A stretch of DNA of 64,000 bases from Carnimonas nigrificans ATCC BAA-78 (GTDB taxonomy: Bacteria; Pseudomonadota; Gammaproteobacteria; Pseudomonadales; Halomonadaceae), in contig NZ_JAGO01000011.1 in assembly GCF_000526695.1 (NCBI RefSeq), positions 1 to 64,000 of the forward strand, in the 5' to 3' direction. Positions 38,070-49,474 of this stretch are shown here, piece by piece; position 1 is the first letter of the stretch; each line of letters opens with the position of its first letter. The notes beneath the pieces were generated by a model, which did not search any database, was not told the origin of the DNA, and worked only from the letters and a program-made list of their open reading frames with translations. The position numbers were made by a program, and so were the translations under genes.

Positions 38070-39287
38070 ATGACCACGCCCACTTCTGCGGCTCCCGTTT
38101 CCGCATCGTCTGCACTGAAAGTTTTTGTTGTTGCCGGTGAGCTTTCTGGTGATGTACTGGGCGCCGGTTTGCTGCGCGAGCTGAAGGCGCGCTATCCACA
38201 TGCTGAATTTCGCGGCGTGGGTGGCCCCGGCATGATCGCGCAAGGGTTGCAGAGTCTGGCACCTATTGAACAGCTGTCGGTGATGGGGCTGGTAGAAGTG
38301 CTGAAGCATTTGCCCGGCCTCCTGGCATTACGCAAGCGCTTGAAGCGAGCAGCTCTTGAATGGCGTGCCGATGTCATGATCGGCATTGATGCGCCTGACT
38401 TCAATACTGATCTTGAACTGGCGTTGCGCCAGCAAGGGATAAAAACGCTGCACTATGTCAGTCCATCCGTTTGGGCATGGCGTCAGGGCAGGGTGAAGAA
38501 GATCCGTCGGGCAGTGGATCGCATGCTGACCTTTCTGCCGTTTGAAGCTGACTTCTATCGGGAACATCAGGTACCGGTCAGTTTTGTAGGACATCCGCTG
38601 GCTGATGACCTGCCCCTGGAAGAGGATCAGGGCGCGGCTCGTCGTGCTCTCGGCATTGATCCGTATATTCCACTGCTGGCGCTGCTGCCAGGCTCTCGAC
38701 ACAATGAAGTCGAACTGATGCTGCCCGTTTATCTTGAGGCACTGCGGCAGTTAAGAGGACACCACTTCGAGCTGGAAACGGTGATTCCGGCGGCTTCTGA
38801 AGTACGGCGTCAGGAGATTGAAGCGCTGATCGAGCAGGCCCATATCGACCCAGGCACGCGTCAGGCTATTCATATCATTGATGGGCAAGCGAGTGTGGCA
38901 ATGACGGCATCCGATGCGGTGCTGCTGACCTCGGGCACCTCGGCGCTAGAAGCGATGCTATGCCATCGCCCGATGGTGGTGGCTTATCGCATGGCGGCAA
39001 CTACCTTTTGGATTGCGCAGCGGGTTGTGCATACCGAATGGATCTCGCTGCCCAATCTGCTGGCCCAGAGCACTATCGTGCCGGAGCTTGTTCAGCATGA
39101 CGCGAGTGTCGAACGTATTGTCAGTGAGCTTGCGCCGTTGCTGTTTGAAGGGGCCGGGGCTTCGCTGGTAGTGCGTTTCAAGGAGATGCATCAGGCACTG
39201 GCGCGCGGTGCCAGTGTGCGAGCTGCCGATGCAGTGGTTGAGGTCGTCGCCGAGAAACATGCTCCCTCTCATGGAGAAGATCTCTAA
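38070..39287 (+). CDS. lpxB: Lipid-A-disaccharide synthase
   Basis: A 405-residue GT19 glycosyltransferase that joins UDP-diacylglucosamine and lipid [54 protein letters not shown], the [14 protein letters not shown] block and the [24 protein letters not shown] region are family signatures. Residues 2-15 are a Ser/Ala-rich extension, so the true start could be slightly later. The stop overlaps the rnhB start by one base. Confidence 0.96.
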   Translation: MTTPTSAAPVSASSALKVFVVAGELSGDVLGAGLLRELKARYPHAEFRGVGGPGMIAQGLQSLAPIEQLSVMGLVEVLKHLPGLLALRKRLKRAALEWRADVMIGIDAPDFNTDLELALRQQGIKTLHYVSPSVWAWRQGRVKKIRRAVDRMLTFLPFEADFYREHQVPVSFVGHPLADDLPLEEDQGAARRALGIDPYIPLLALLPGSRHNEVELMLPVYLEALRQLRGHHFELETVIPAASEVRRQEIEALIEQAHIDPGTRQAIHIIDGQASVAMTASDAVLLTSGTSALEAMLCHRPMVVAYRMAATTFWIAQRVVHTEWISLPNLLAQSTIVPELVQHDASVERIVSELAPLLFEGAGASLVVRFKEMHQALARGASVRAADAVVEVVAEKHAPSHGEDL

Positions 39288-39901
39288 TGGCATTGAAGGC
39301 AACCGATTTTCCCGCCCTCGATATTCCCTATCGCGGTACGCTGCTGGCGGGGGTCGATGAGGTTGGCCGCGGCCCGTTGGTTGGTGATGTTGTTGCGGCA
39401 GCGGTTATTCTGGACCCGGCTCATCCTATTGCGGGGCTTACCGATTCCAAGACGCTCTCTAGCACCAGGCGAGAAGCCTTCGACCGACTGATTCGCGCCG
39501 ATGCGCTCTGCTTTGCCATTGGCAGAGCCAGTCCCGCCGAGATTGATGAGCTGAACATTTATCACGCGACTCATCTGGCCATGCGGCGCGCTATTGATGC
39601 GCTGCAACCAGCGGCGGAGTTTTTGCTGGTTGATGGCAACCGGCTACCTGGGCATGCGTTGCCCGGCATGGCGGTGGTCAAGGGAGACCTACGCCATCCG
39701 GCCATCAGCGCGGCCTCCATTATTGCCAAGGTAGCGCGCGACGCTGACATGTTCGCACTGGAGCAGCGCCACCCCGGATACGGCTTTGCCAAGCACAAGG
39801 GCTATCCCACCCGCGAGCACCTTCAGGCCCTTGCGCAGCGAGGCCCGATTGCAGAACATCGCCGTTCGTTTGGCCCGGTGCAGAGGTCGCTGGCCTCCTG
39901 A
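39287..39901 (+). CDS. rnhB: Ribonuclease HII
   Basis: A 204-residue enzyme that cuts the RNA strand of RNA-DNA hybrids and single ribonucleotides in DNA. The catalytic DEVGRG motif (Asp24, Glu25) begins [22 protein letters not shown]. The later D in [10 protein letters not shown] and the Asp in [13 protein letters not shown] complete the active site. lpxB-rnhB-dnaE order is conserved in gammaproteobacteria. Confidence 0.96.
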   Translation: MALKATDFPALDIPYRGTLLAGVDEVGRGPLVGDVVAAAVILDPAHPIAGLTDSKTLSSTRREAFDRLIRADALCFAIGRASPAEIDELNIYHATHLAMRRAIDALQPAAEFLLVDGNRLPGHALPGMAVVKGDLRHPAISAASIIAKVARDADMFALEQRHPGYGFAKHKGYPTREHLQALAQRGPIAEHRRSFGPVQRSLAS

Positions 39902-40042
39902 TTCACCAGATGTTGCCACTACGCTCGGCTGTAGCGGAGTGAGCGCAGTACCCTGTGCCGCGATATCTTATGATCAACGCATAAGCGCCACCCATTTTTT
40001 ACCCAACGGTTACCCCCGAGGGGCGAGCAGGACCCTATATCT

Positions 40043-43000
40043 ATGACTCCTTTCGTACATTTGCGTGTTCACAGTGAATACTCGTTATCCGATGGACTGG
40101 TTCGCCTTAAGACATTGAACAGCGCTACCCAGCAGATGGGGATGCCGGCAATATCGGTGACCGACGAAAGCAACCTGTTTGGGCTGGTCAAGCTGTACAC
40201 GGCTGCTCAGGGAGCGGGCGTCAAGCCGGTGATTGGCGCCGACTTCTGGATGTACAACGCGCAGGATGAAGGGCATCCGTACCGGTTGACCCTGTTCGCG
40301 ATGAACAATGTCGGCTATCGCCATCTGATCGAGCTGATTTCACGAGTCTGGCAGGAAGGTCAACAGCTCGGCCAAGCGTTTGTTCACAAGGAGTGGGTAT
40401 TCGAAGCCTCCGAAGGGCTGATCGTGTTGTCCGGCGCGCGCGAAGGCGAAGTGGGGCGTTTGCTGTTAAGCGGCCACAAGGAGACCGCGCGCACGGTACT
40501 GGGTGAATGGCAGCGCTTTTTCCCCGACCGCTTCTATCTTGAGCTACAGCGTACCCAGCGTGAAAACGATGAAGAGTGCCTGCACCTGTCGGTAGAGCTG
40601 GCGGCGGCTACCCAGACTCCCGTGGTGGCTACCAACGATGTGCGGTTTATCCACCGTGACGATTTCTGGGCCCACGAAACGCGAGTGTCGATTGGTGAAG
40701 GTCGCGCCCTTGATGACCCCCGTCGCGAGCGACGCTTCAGTGAAGAGCAGTACCTGAAGTCGCCCGATGAAATGGCCGCACTGTTTGCAGATGTACCTTC
40801 TGCGATCGAGAACACCGTCGCTATCGCCGCTCGCTGTAGCGTCGATGTGCGGATGGGGGAGTACTTCCTGCCCGAATACCCCATTCCTGATGGCATGACC
40901 ATCGAGGAATTTATTTCGAAGATCTCCTATGAAGGGTTGGACGAACGCCTTTATCAGCTTTTCGATGCGCCGGATGCCATCTATAGCGGTCGCCAGCGTG
41001 CCGAGGAAGAGCCAGCGTACCGCGAGCGTCTTGAGTTTGAGCTTAATATCATCAACCAGATGGGGTTCCCCGGTTACTTCCTGATCGTGATGGACTTCAT
41101 CCAGTGGGCCAAGGATAACCAGGTGCCGGTAGGGCCGGGGCGTGGCTCCGGGGCGGGGTCGCTGGTCGCCTATTCGCTCAAGATTACCGATCTTGACCCT
41201 CTGGAATATGATCTGCTGTTCGAACGTTTTCTTAACCCAGAGCGTGTCTCGATGCCCGACTTTGACGTCGATTTCTGCATGGAGAAGCGTGATCGGGTAA
41301 TCGACTATGTGGCTGATCGCTATGGGCGCAACGCGGTATCGCAGATCGCTACCTTCGGCACCATGGCGGCCAAGGCGGTGGTGCGTGATGTGGCGCGTGC
41401 GCAGGGCAAGCCGTATTCGCTGGGCGACAAGATCTCCAAGCTGATTCCCTTCGAAGTGGGCATGACGCTGGCGAAAGCCATCGAGGCCGAGCCTGCGCTC
41501 AAAGAGTATGTCGCCAACGACGATGAAGCCGGCGAAATCTGGGAGATGGCGCTCAAGCTTGAAGGCATTACCCGCGGTACCGGCAAGCATGCCGGTGGGG
41601 TGGTGATTGCGCCTACCAAACTGACTGACTTCTCGCCGCTGCTGTGTGATGAAGAAGGCCACGGGCTGGTGACGCAGTTCGACAAAAACGATGTCGAAAC
41701 CGTTGGTCTGGTCAAGTTCGACTTTCTTGGCCTGCGCACGCTGACGATTATCGACTGGGCGCTGGAAATGGTCGATAAGACCCGCGCGCGCGATGGCGAA
41801 GAGCCGCTGGATATCAGCACCATTCCGCTGGATGACAAGCCGACCTTTGATCTCCTGAAGAAGGCTGAAACTACTGCTGTCTTCCAGCTTGAATCGCGCG
41901 GCATGAAGGAGCTGATCAAGCGCCTGCAACCCGATTCCCTTGAGGATATGATCGCGTTGGTGGCGCTATTCCGCCCCGGGCCGCTGCAATCGGGCATGGT
42001 GGATGACTTTATCAACCGTAAGCATGGCCGTGCCGAATTGGCTTATCCACACCCGGATTATCAGCACGAGCTGTTGAAACCGGTGCTTGAACCCACTTAC
42101 GGCATCATTCTGTATCAGGAACAGGTGATGCAGATTGCCCAGGTACTGGCAGGCTACACGCTGGGTCAGGCCGATATGCTGCGTCGTGCCATGGGCAAGA
42201 AAAAGCCCGAAGAGATGGCCAAGCAGCGCCAAGGCTTCCTGGATGGCTGTGCCGCCAATGGTATCAATAATGATCTGGCGGGCAACCTCTTCGATCTGGT
42301 AGAGAAGTTTGCCGGTTATGGCTTCAACAAGTCGCACTCGGCGGCTTATGGTCTGGTGTCCTATCAAACCGCGTGGCTCAAGACCCATTACCCAGCGCCT
42401 TTCATGGCGGCGGTTATCTCTACCGAAATGGACAACCTCGACAAGGTAGTACCCTTGATCGAGGAGTGCCGGCGCATGAAGCTGACGGTCACACCGCCGG
42501 ATGTCAATCTGGGCAGCTATAAGTTCAGCGTTAATGACAAGGGCGAAGTCGTCTACGGGCTGGGTGCAATTCGCGGAGTGGGTGAAGGGCCGATAGGGGC
42601 GATTGTCGAAGCGCGCGATGCTGGCGGTCCCTTTGTGGATATCTTCGACTTTTGTGAACGTATCGACGCCAAGCGCCTCAACAAACGTACCCTGGAAGCG
42701 CTGATTCGCGCGGGTGCACTCGATAATATCGGTCCGAACCGTGCTGTGATGATGGCCGCCCTCGATGATGCCATGAAAGCGGCATCGCAAAGCCACGCTA
42801 ACCAGAGTGCGGGCATCATCGACATGTTTGGCGATGTGTTTGGCAGCGCTGAAGAAGAGGGCGACAACTATGCCGATTATCGTGATGCCCGCCAGTGGGC
42901 GGATCGCGAACGGTTAGGGGGCGAGAAGGACACCCTGGGCCTCTATTTGACCGGCCATCCCATTGATGAGTATGAGCCTGAAATCAAACGCTTCGTCTCG

Positions 43001-43543
43001 ACGCGCATCAACGAGCTTAAGCCGTCGCGCCAGCCGCAGCGTGTAGCAGGGCTGGTGGTCGGGACTCGCACCATGAAATCAAAGCGTGGCGATACCATCG
43101 CCTTTGTCACCTTGGACGATCGTACGGGTCGCATTGAAGCCTCATTATTTGGTGAAATGTACGATCAGGTACGCGGGCAGCTGGACGATACGCAGGTGCT
43201 GATTGTCGAAGGAGAGGTTTCCACCGATGATTACTCCGGCGGACTGCGGATGCGTGTGAAAGAGATTACGCCTATGGTGGATGCGCGTATGCGCTATGGC
43301 GATGCGGTAGAGGTAAGCATTGATGGCAGCCGGCTGGACGCGCACTTCGCCCGCGCGCTGCGTGAAGGGCTGAGCGCCCATCTGGATACCAACGGCTTGC
43401 CGGTGCGCATCCGTTACCGTAACAGCGCGGCCAGCGGCGCTCTCCAACTGGACGAATGCTGGCGGGTTGCGCCCAGTGATGAACTGCTTATTCGTCTCAC
43501 TGAAGTGCGGGGGCAGCAGAATGTACGCCTCTGCTATCGTTAA
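40043..43543 (+). CDS. dnaE: DNA polymerase III alpha subunit
   Basis: A 1166-residue replicative polymerase, full length. An N-terminal PHP domain (FVHLRVHSEYSLSDG) is followed by the polymerase core with the catalytic Asp pair in MPDFDVDFCM (Asp406 and Asp408). The helix-hairpin-helix region and an OB-fold (VAGLVVGTRTMKSKRGDTIAFVTLDD) lie near the C-terminus. The large open frames on the minus strand within this gene are shadows. The gap of 141 nt before it holds no gene. Confidence 0.98.
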   Translation: MTPFVHLRVHSEYSLSDGLVRLKTLNSATQQMGMPAISVTDESNLFGLVKLYTAAQGAGVKPVIGADFWMYNAQDEGHPYRLTLFAMNNVGYRHLIELISRVWQEGQQLGQAFVHKEWVFEASEGLIVLSGAREGEVGRLLLSGHKETARTVLGEWQRFFPDRFYLELQRTQRENDEECLHLSVELAAATQTPVVATNDVRFIHRDDFWAHETRVSIGEGRALDDPRRERRFSEEQYLKSPDEMAALFADVPSAIENTVAIAARCSVDVRMGEYFLPEYPIPDGMTIEEFISKISYEGLDERLYQLFDAPDAIYSGRQRAEEEPAYRERLEFELNIINQMGFPGYFLIVMDFIQWAKDNQVPVGPGRGSGAGSLVAYSLKITDLDPLEYDLLFERFLNPERVSMPDFDVDFCMEKRDRVIDYVADRYGRNAVSQIATFGTMAAKAVVRDVARAQGKPYSLGDKISKLIPFEVGMTLAKAIEAEPALKEYVANDDEAGEIWEMALKLEGITRGTGKHAGGVVIAPTKLTDFSPLLCDEEGHGLVTQFDKNDVETVGLVKFDFLGLRTLTIIDWALEMVDKTRARDGEEPLDISTIPLDDKPTFDLLKKAETTAVFQLESRGMKELIKRLQPDSLEDMIALVALFRPGPLQSGMVDDFINRKHGRAELAYPHPDYQHELLKPVLEPTYGIILYQEQVMQIAQVLAGYTLGQADMLRRAMGKKKPEEMAKQRQGFLDGCAANGINNDLAGNLFDLVEKFAGYGFNKSHSAAYGLVSYQTAWLKTHYPAPFMAAVISTEMDNLDKVVPLIEECRRMKLTVTPPDVNLGSYKFSVNDKGEVVYGLGAIRGVGEGPIGAIVEARDAGGPFVDIFDFCERIDAKRLNKRTLEALIRAGALDNIGPNRAVMMAALDDAMKAASQSHANQSAGIIDMFGDVFGSAEEEGDNYADYRDARQWADRERLGGEKDTLGLYLTGHPIDEYEPEIKRFVSTRINELKPSRQPQRVAGLVVGTRTMKSKRGDTIAFVTLDDRTGRIEASLFGEMYDQVRGQLDDTQVLIVEGEVSTDDYSGGLRMRVKEITPMVDARMRYGDAVEVSIDGSRLDAHFARALREGLSAHLDTNGLPVRIRYRNSAASGALQLDECWRVAPSDELLIRLTEVRGQQNVRLCYR

Positions 43544-43707
43544 CTCCCAATGCCTTCGACGCCGCACGGCTTTTCGTGACGTGTCAGGCATGGGATAATG
43601 TCTCACTTTTGTGTCCGGGGGAGGTTGTTAGGCTCCCTCAAACATGCCGGCATAGCGCTGCGTTCGCGCGGCTGCTGGCCCTTTGTCAGAGCTTTTAGAC
43701 ACGCCCT

Positions 43708-44661
43708 ATGAATCCCAATTATCTGGACTTCGAACAACCTATCGCGGAACTTCAAGACAAGATTGAAGAGCTTCGTCTGGTAGGTAACGACAGCGAAATC
43801 AACTTGTCCGATGAGATCGGCCGGCTGGAAGATAAAAGCCGCAAGTTGACCGAGCAGATTTTCCGTGAGCTTACGCCGTGGCAGGTATCGCAGCTGTCAC
43901 GCCATCCTCAGCGCCCCTATACGCTGGATTACATTGAGAACATCTTTACCGAATTCGACGAACTGCACGGTGACCGTGCCTTCGCTGATGATTACGCGCT
44001 GATTGGCGGCATTGCGCGACTTGATGACAAGCCAGTGATGATTATTGGTCATCAGAAGGGGCGTACCGTCAAGGACAAGGTAAAGCGCAATTTCGGCATG
44101 CCGCGTCCTGAAGGCTACCGCAAGGCCATTCGCCTGATGGAAATGGCCGAGCGTTTCAATATGCCGGTGCTGACCTTCATTGATACGCCTGGGGCCTATC
44201 CCGGTATCGACGCTGAAGAGCGTGGTCAGAGTGAAGCCATTGCCTATAACCTGGCCGTTATGTCTCGCCTGAAAACACCGATCATCTCGACGGTAATCGG
44301 CGAAGGTGGCTCAGGCGGTGCGCTGGCTATCGGTGTATGCGATGAGCTGCTGATGATGCAGTATTCGACATATTCGGTTATCTCGCCGGAAGGCTGTGCT
44401 TCCATTCTGTGGAAGAGTGCCGAGCGCGCTTCCGACGCGGCGCAGGCAATGGGCATTACCGCTGCGCAGCTCCAGGAGCTGGGCTTCGTGGATTCGCTGA
44501 TCAAGGAGCCGTTGGGAGGCGCACACCGCCGCCCCCAGAGTGCGGCTGAAAGCCTGAAGGAGTCACTGACGGCCTCCGTTGATAAGCTGCAACAGCTTGA
44601 TCACAGCGAGCTGCTTGATCGACGCTATCAGCGCCTGATGAGCTTCGGCGCTCCAGCCTGA
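43708..44661 (+). CDS. accA: Acetyl-CoA carboxylase carboxyltransferase alpha subunit
   Basis: A 317-residue subunit. [23 protein letters not shown] at the N-terminus, [22 protein letters not shown], and the carboxyltransferase motif [13 protein letters not shown] are signatures. It acts with AccD to carboxylate acetyl-CoA to malonyl-CoA at the start of fatty acid synthesis. dnaE-accA-tilS order is conserved. Confidence 0.97.
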   Translation: MNPNYLDFEQPIAELQDKIEELRLVGNDSEINLSDEIGRLEDKSRKLTEQIFRELTPWQVSQLSRHPQRPYTLDYIENIFTEFDELHGDRAFADDYALIGGIARLDDKPVMIIGHQKGRTVKDKVKRNFGMPRPEGYRKAIRLMEMAERFNMPVLTFIDTPGAYPGIDAEERGQSEAIAYNLAVMSRLKTPIISTVIGEGGSGGALAIGVCDELLMMQYSTYSVISPEGCASILWKSAERASDAAQAMGITAAQLQELGFVDSLIKEPLGGAHRRPQSAAESLKESLTASVDKLQQLDHSELLDRRYQRLMSFGAPA

Positions 44662-44675
44662 TATAACGTCAGATC

Positions 44676-45965
44676 ATGATCTTCTCTAACGCTGCCCCAG
44701 GTGATATTTCGCTTGAGGCAGCGTTGTTGTCTGTAGCGGAGCGACCCAGGGTGTGGCTGGCGTTGTCGGGTGGGCTGGATAGCGTTTGTCTGCTGCGGCT
44801 GGCGATTTCCGCCCATCAGCGTCTTCAGTGCGAAGGCCAGCGTGTGCCGGCACTGGCTGCCATTCATGTGAATCATCAGTTGCAGTCCGCTGCCTCCGAG
44901 TTCGAGCATTTTTGCTGCACGCTTTGCGATAACGTCGGGATTGCGCTCAAGGTTTTGCACCCTCAGGTAACCGAGAGCGGGCAAGGGCTGGAAGCCGCTG
45001 CTCGTGAGGCGCGCTATCGTGCGTTCGGTGAGTGTGTCGCGGCCAATGAAGTAGTGTGGCTTGCCCATCATCGCAACGATCAGGCGGAAACCTTTCTCTT
45101 GCGCAGTCTGCGTGGCAGCGGGCTGACCGGACTATCAGCGATGCCGCCACAGCGGCCACTGGGAAAGGGCATTCTACAGCGCCCTCTGCTCTCTTTCCGG
45201 CGAGCCGAGCTGGAGGCACTGGCGCGCGAACAGGGGTGGTCATGGGTAGAAGATCCTTCCAATGCCACGCTCGCGTTTTCCCGTAACTACCTGCGCCACC
45301 GTGTTATTCCTGCGCTGGAAAAGGAGTGGCCGCATGCGGTTGGCTCCCTCGCTGGCTGTGCCGAGCAGCTAGGCGAGCAGCGCCAGTTGCTGGAAGAGTA
45401 CGCCGCGCAGGATTTGGCAGATATTGAGCTGACGCCAGGTGTGCTGGATCAGGCGGCTTTGCTGGCCCTGAGCAGCACGCGTGCTGCGCTGCTGATTCGA
45501 CATGCATTGTCGCAACGCGCTTTGGCAACGCCGCCGCGCGCAGTGATGGCGCAGTTGCTGCGACAGTTGGAGGCTCGGCCCGATAGCGTGGCTGAGGTGA
45601 AGTGGGCGGATGTGGTCGCACGGCTATGGCGAGGGCGGCTTTACATGGAACGTGCGCGTGAAGCCCCCGATGCTGGCTATTGGCAGCGCCTGTTGGTGCA
45701 GTGGCAGCCATGTCGCCAGGATGGCGCAGCGGCTTCGCTATGGTGCCAGCCGCGACAAGGCGGTGAGCGACTATTGGTGGGGCAGCAGCACCGGCGGGTT
45801 AAACAGCTATTGCAGGAAGCGGATATTCCTCCGTGGCAGCGCCATTGGGTGGGGGTTGTGTATTATGCAGGGAATAATAATGAGCCGGTCGCATTGCTAG
45901 GTGAGCGGTGGTCCCGGTTTGCCGATGGGTGGCAAGCAGGGAGTCATTACTCTTTCGGTAACTAA
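44676..45965 (+). CDS. tilS: tRNA(Ile)-lysidine synthase
   Basis: A 429-residue enzyme that changes C34 of the CAU-anticodon tRNA(Ile) to lysidine, which lets it read AUA. The ATP-binding P-loop SGGLDS is at residues 31-36. HHRNDQAETFLLRSLRGSG and the EDPSNATLAFSRNYLRHRVIP block follow. The C-terminal TilS domain ends with GERWSRFADGW-type sequence. It starts 14 nt after accA without a visible ribosome binding site. Confidence 0.94.
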   Translation: MIFSNAAPGDISLEAALLSVAERPRVWLALSGGLDSVCLLRLAISAHQRLQCEGQRVPALAAIHVNHQLQSAASEFEHFCCTLCDNVGIALKVLHPQVTESGQGLEAAAREARYRAFGECVAANEVVWLAHHRNDQAETFLLRSLRGSGLTGLSAMPPQRPLGKGILQRPLLSFRRAELEALAREQGWSWVEDPSNATLAFSRNYLRHRVIPALEKEWPHAVGSLAGCAEQLGEQRQLLEEYAAQDLADIELTPGVLDQAALLALSSTRAALLIRHALSQRALATPPRAVMAQLLRQLEARPDSVAEVKWADVVARLWRGRLYMERAREAPDAGYWQRLLVQWQPCRQDGAAASLWCQPRQGGERLLVGQQHRRVKQLLQEADIPPWQRHWVGVVYYAGNNNEPVALLGERWSRFADGWQAGSHYSFGN

Positions 45966-46477
45966 GGCAAAGACAACCGCAACATTCGTTACTATGCTAC
46001 TGATGGTTTAAGCAATTTTCGGTTTTTCGCTTGCGTTGTGTTTCTGTGTTGCATACTATTCGTGCAGTTAGCCCGCTCTGGTGCTCCCAACGGCCTCTGC
46101 AGCCGATTTCACCTGGAATCTCTCTGACGCGTTCAGTCAGTTGATACCCCAATTTATTGTTCGCTTTTCGCTAGTCACCCAGGTCCATCCGCTTATTTTG
46201 CTCCTGTATCGTTTGAGGATGCACAATTGCAGACTGAGCGTTGATCGCTATGTTTTCCATCGGTTCCAATATCGCGGGTACAACGGTGCCTTCAGGCGAT
46301 GCACAGTGCTGAACCGGCCGCTGCTAGTGGCAGCCGCATCTGCTATGCACACGTCTCTCACACGCTCAAAAGGCGTGAAGGCCCATTCCCTCAAGATTCC
46401 ATATCGTGCTTAACGGCACTTGTCTTCCCATTATGCCTCGCTGATAAATCAGCCCTTTCTCTCTTTGAAACAAGCCA
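45966..46477. other. Long rho upstream region without a gene
   Basis: About 510 nt before rho hold no supported gene. Small open frames here have no recognisable products. Many gammaproteobacteria have trxA upstream of rho, and it is absent here. Rho is known to autoregulate by terminating in its own leader; long C- and pyrimidine-rich stretches here (46080-46200) would fit this, but that is inference. Confidence 0.45.
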
Positions 46478-47737
46478 ATGAATCTAACTGAACTTAAGCA
46501 AAAGACCGTTCCGGAACTGCTCGAACTTGCGCAGAGCATGGGAATTGATAACGTCGCACGTTCGCGCAAGCAGGACATTATCTTCGCCATCCTTAAAAAG
46601 CATGCCAAAAGTGGCGAGGATATCTATGGCGATGGCGTTCTCGAAATCCTGCAGGACGGGTTTGGGTTCTTGAGAAGTGCGGACAGCTCTTACCTGGCTG
46701 GCCCTGATGATATTTATGTATCTCCTTCCCAGATCCGCCGCTTCAATTTGCGCAAGGGCGATACCATCTCCGGGAAGATTCGTCCGCCGAAGGAAGGTGA
46801 GCGTTACTTCGCGCTGCTGAAAGTCAGCCAGATCAACTTCGACCGTCCCGAGAATTCAAAGCACAAGATTCTCTTTGAGAACCTGACGCCGCTCTTCCCG
46901 GACGAGCGTCTGACCATGGAGATCGGTAACGGCTCAACCGAGGATCTCACCTCGCGCATCATTGATCTGACATCGCCGATCGGTAAAGGCCAGCGTGGTT
47001 TGATTGTGTCGCCGCCCAAGGCCGGTAAAACCATGATGATGCAGAACGTGGCCAATGCCATCGTGCGTAACAATCCTGAATGCTACCTGATTGTTCTGCT
47101 GATTGATGAGCGCCCTGAGGAAGTGACCGAGATGTCGCGCACCGTGCGCGGTGAAGTAGTTGCTTCTACCTTTGACGAGCCGCCCGCACGCCACGTTCAG
47201 GTTGCGGAGATGGTAATCGAGAAGGCCAAGCGACTGGTCGAGCACAAGAAAGATGTGGTCATCATGCTTGACTCCATTACCCGTCTGGCGCGTGCCTACA
47301 ATACCGTTGTGCCTTCTTCTGGCAAGGTGCTGACCGGTGGTGTTGATGCTCACGCACTCGAGAAGCCAAAACGTTTCTTCGGCGCGGCGCGTAACATCGA
47401 AGAGGGCGGCAGTCTGACCATTCTGGCCACCGCACTGGTCGATACCGGCTCGAAGATGGACGAAGTGATCTTCGAAGAGTTCAAGGGCACCGGTAACATG
47501 GAAGCGCACCTTGATCGCAAGCTCTCTGAAAAACGCGTCTTCCCGGCGATCAACATTCGTCGCTCAGGCACGCGCCGTGAAGATCTGCTGTGCTCGGAAG
47601 AAGAGATGCAGCGTATGTGGATTCTGCGCAAACTGCTGAATCCGATGGATGATGTTGCGGCTACCGAGTTCCTTATCGAGCGTCTGAAGGATACCAAGAC
47701 CAACGATGAGTTCTTCGAGGCGATGAAGCGCCGTTAA
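46478..47737 (+). CDS. rho: Transcription termination factor Rho
   Basis: A 419-residue hexameric RNA helicase, full length. The N-terminal helical bundle and cold-shock-like RNA-binding domain ([22 protein letters not shown]) precede the ATPase core with Walker [10 protein letters not shown] (about 179-187), Walker [15 protein letters not shown] and the Q/R-loop region. No insertion is present, so it is the standard enterobacterial type. A terminator follows. Confidence 0.98.
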   Translation: MNLTELKQKTVPELLELAQSMGIDNVARSRKQDIIFAILKKHAKSGEDIYGDGVLEILQDGFGFLRSADSSYLAGPDDIYVSPSQIRRFNLRKGDTISGKIRPPKEGERYFALLKVSQINFDRPENSKHKILFENLTPLFPDERLTMEIGNGSTEDLTSRIIDLTSPIGKGQRGLIVSPPKAGKTMMMQNVANAIVRNNPECYLIVLLIDERPEEVTEMSRTVRGEVVASTFDEPPARHVQVAEMVIEKAKRLVEHKKDVVIMLDSITRLARAYNTVVPSSGKVLTGGVDAHALEKPKRFFGAARNIEEGGSLTILATALVDTGSKMDEVIFEEFKGTGNMEAHLDRKLSEKRVFPAINIRRSGTRREDLLCSEEEMQRMWILRKLLNPMDDVAATEFLIERLKDTKTNDEFFEAMKRR

Positions 47738-47782
47738 TAGGAAACTGTTATATAGGCCAAACAGTAGTGTTGTAGGCGCAAG

Positions 47783-47820
47783 AAGGGGCGAATGCTATGA
47801 TGCATCGCCCCTTTTTATTT
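47783..47820 (+). terminator. Terminator of rho
   Basis: AAGGGGCG and CGCCCCTT pair, extended inward by ATGC/GCAT after a single bulged A, followed by TTTATTTT. Confidence 0.9.
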
Positions 47821-47920
47821 TGCAGGGTAATGTGCCTACAGCGTGTTGTCGCTAAAGGCGTGAAAGTCGCTGTACCAAGGTAGCCAAATACCGTCAGGTA
47901 CGCAGGGTTGGAAGAACGTC

Positions 47921-49390
47921 ATGCAATACAAGGATTTACGCGACTTTATCGCGCGTCTGGAAGAGATGGGCGAGCTTAAGCGCATTTCGGCCGAGGTGGA
48001 TGCTTACCTTGAGATGACCGAAATTTGCGATCGAGTGTTGCGTGACGGTGGCCCGGCGCTGCTGTTCGAAAATGTACGCGGCCATGATATGCCGGTGCTC
48101 GCTAATCTGTTTGGGACGCCTCGCCGTGTCGCACTGGGCATGGGGCAGGACGATGTATTCAAGCTGCGCGAAGTGGGCGAGCTGCTAGCCTTCCTGAAAG
48201 AGCCTGATCCGCCCAAGGGCATGCGCGATGCGTGGGAAAAAGCGCCGCTTCTGAAGAAAGTGCTCAGCATGGGGCCAAAACGGGTGCGCAAGGCCGCTTG
48301 TCAGGAAGTGGTGCTGGAAGGTGACGACGTTGATCTTGATCGCTTGCCGATTCAGCATTGCTGGCCCGGCGATGCCGGCCCTCTGGTGACCTGGCCATTG
48401 GTAGTGACTCGTGGCCCCCATCGTAAGCGTCAAAACCTGGGCATTTACCGGCAGCAGAAAATAGGCCGTAATCGGCTGATTATGCGCTGGCTGTCACACC
48501 GTGGCGGGGCGCTCGATTTTCGCGACTGGCAGCAGCAGCATCCCGGCGAGCCTTTCCCGGTCGCTGTCGCGCTGGGCGCTGACCCTGCCACCATTCTGGG
48601 GGCGGTAACGCCTGTACCGGATACTCTCTCGGAGTACGCATTTGCCGGTTTGCTGCGCAATAGTAGAACCGAGCTGGTGAGCTGTGGGCATGCCGATCTT
48701 GAAGTACCTGCTTCTGCCGAGATTGTGCTGGAAGGCTTTATCTATCCTGACGATATCGCCCCTGAAGGCCCGTTTGGTGACCACACCGGTTATTACAACG
48801 AAGTCGATTCCTTCCCTGTTTTCACTGTTACCCGCATCACGCATCGCCGTGAAGCGATCTATCACTCGACCTATACTGGCAGGCCACCGGATGAACCGGC
48901 AGTGCTGGGGCTGGCGCTGAATGAAGTATTTGTGCCCATTCTGCGCAAACAGTTTCCCGAAATCATCGACTTCTATCTTCCTCCTGAAGGCTGCTCCTAC
49001 CGAATGGCCGTGGTATCAATGCGCAAGCAGTATCCGGGGCACGCCAAGCGAGTGATGATGGGCGTTTGGAGCTTTCTGCGCCAGTTCATGTACACCAAGT
49101 TTGTTATCGTGGTGGACGACGACATCAATACGCGCGACTGGAAAGATGTGATCTGGGCCATCACCACGCGCATGGACCCTGCACGGGATACGGTGATGGT
49201 CGAAAATACGCCCATTGATTACCTTGACTTTGCCTCTCCGGTGAGTGGGCTGGGGTCAAAAATGGGCATGGATGCCACCTCCAAATGGCCTGGGGAAACC
49301 AGTCGTGAATGGGGCGTTCCCATCGAGATGGATGAGCAGGTGAAGGAGACCGTAACGCAGCGCTGGAGCGAATACGGGCTCGATCAATAA
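47921..49390 (+). CDS. ubiD: 4-hydroxy-3-polyprenylbenzoate decarboxylase UbiD
   Basis: A 489-residue prenylated-FMN-dependent decarboxylase of ubiquinone synthesis. [22 protein letters not shown], the [26 protein letters not shown] block, [13 protein letters not shown] with the catalytic Glu region and [12 protein letters not shown] are signatures. Its cofactor is made by UbiX, not in this window. fre follows 84 nt downstream; the two were long discussed together as the ubiD-fre locus in E. coli. Confidence 0.97.
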   Translation: MQYKDLRDFIARLEEMGELKRISAEVDAYLEMTEICDRVLRDGGPALLFENVRGHDMPVLANLFGTPRRVALGMGQDDVFKLREVGELLAFLKEPDPPKGMRDAWEKAPLLKKVLSMGPKRVRKAACQEVVLEGDDVDLDRLPIQHCWPGDAGPLVTWPLVVTRGPHRKRQNLGIYRQQKIGRNRLIMRWLSHRGGALDFRDWQQQHPGEPFPVAVALGADPATILGAVTPVPDTLSEYAFAGLLRNSRTELVSCGHADLEVPASAEIVLEGFIYPDDIAPEGPFGDHTGYYNEVDSFPVFTVTRITHRREAIYHSTYTGRPPDEPAVLGLALNEVFVPILRKQFPEIIDFYLPPEGCSYRMAVVSMRKQYPGHAKRVMMGVWSFLRQFMYTKFVIVVDDDINTRDWKDVIWAITTRMDPARDTVMVENTPIDYLDFASPVSGLGSKMGMDATSKWPGETSREWGVPIEMDEQVKETVTQRWSEYGLDQ

Positions 49391-49474
49391 AGAAGCGTTT
49401 GCCAGAGGTCAGCATCGGCAGGTCGCTGTACCTTCCAGGCTAACGCATTTAACCCAATCAGACGGACATGCAGC

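Noticed and set aside
40544-41929. 461-codon minus frame inside dnaE
   Set aside because: It lies wholly antisense to a clear full-length dnaE and its product matches no family; typical shadow in GC-rich DNA.
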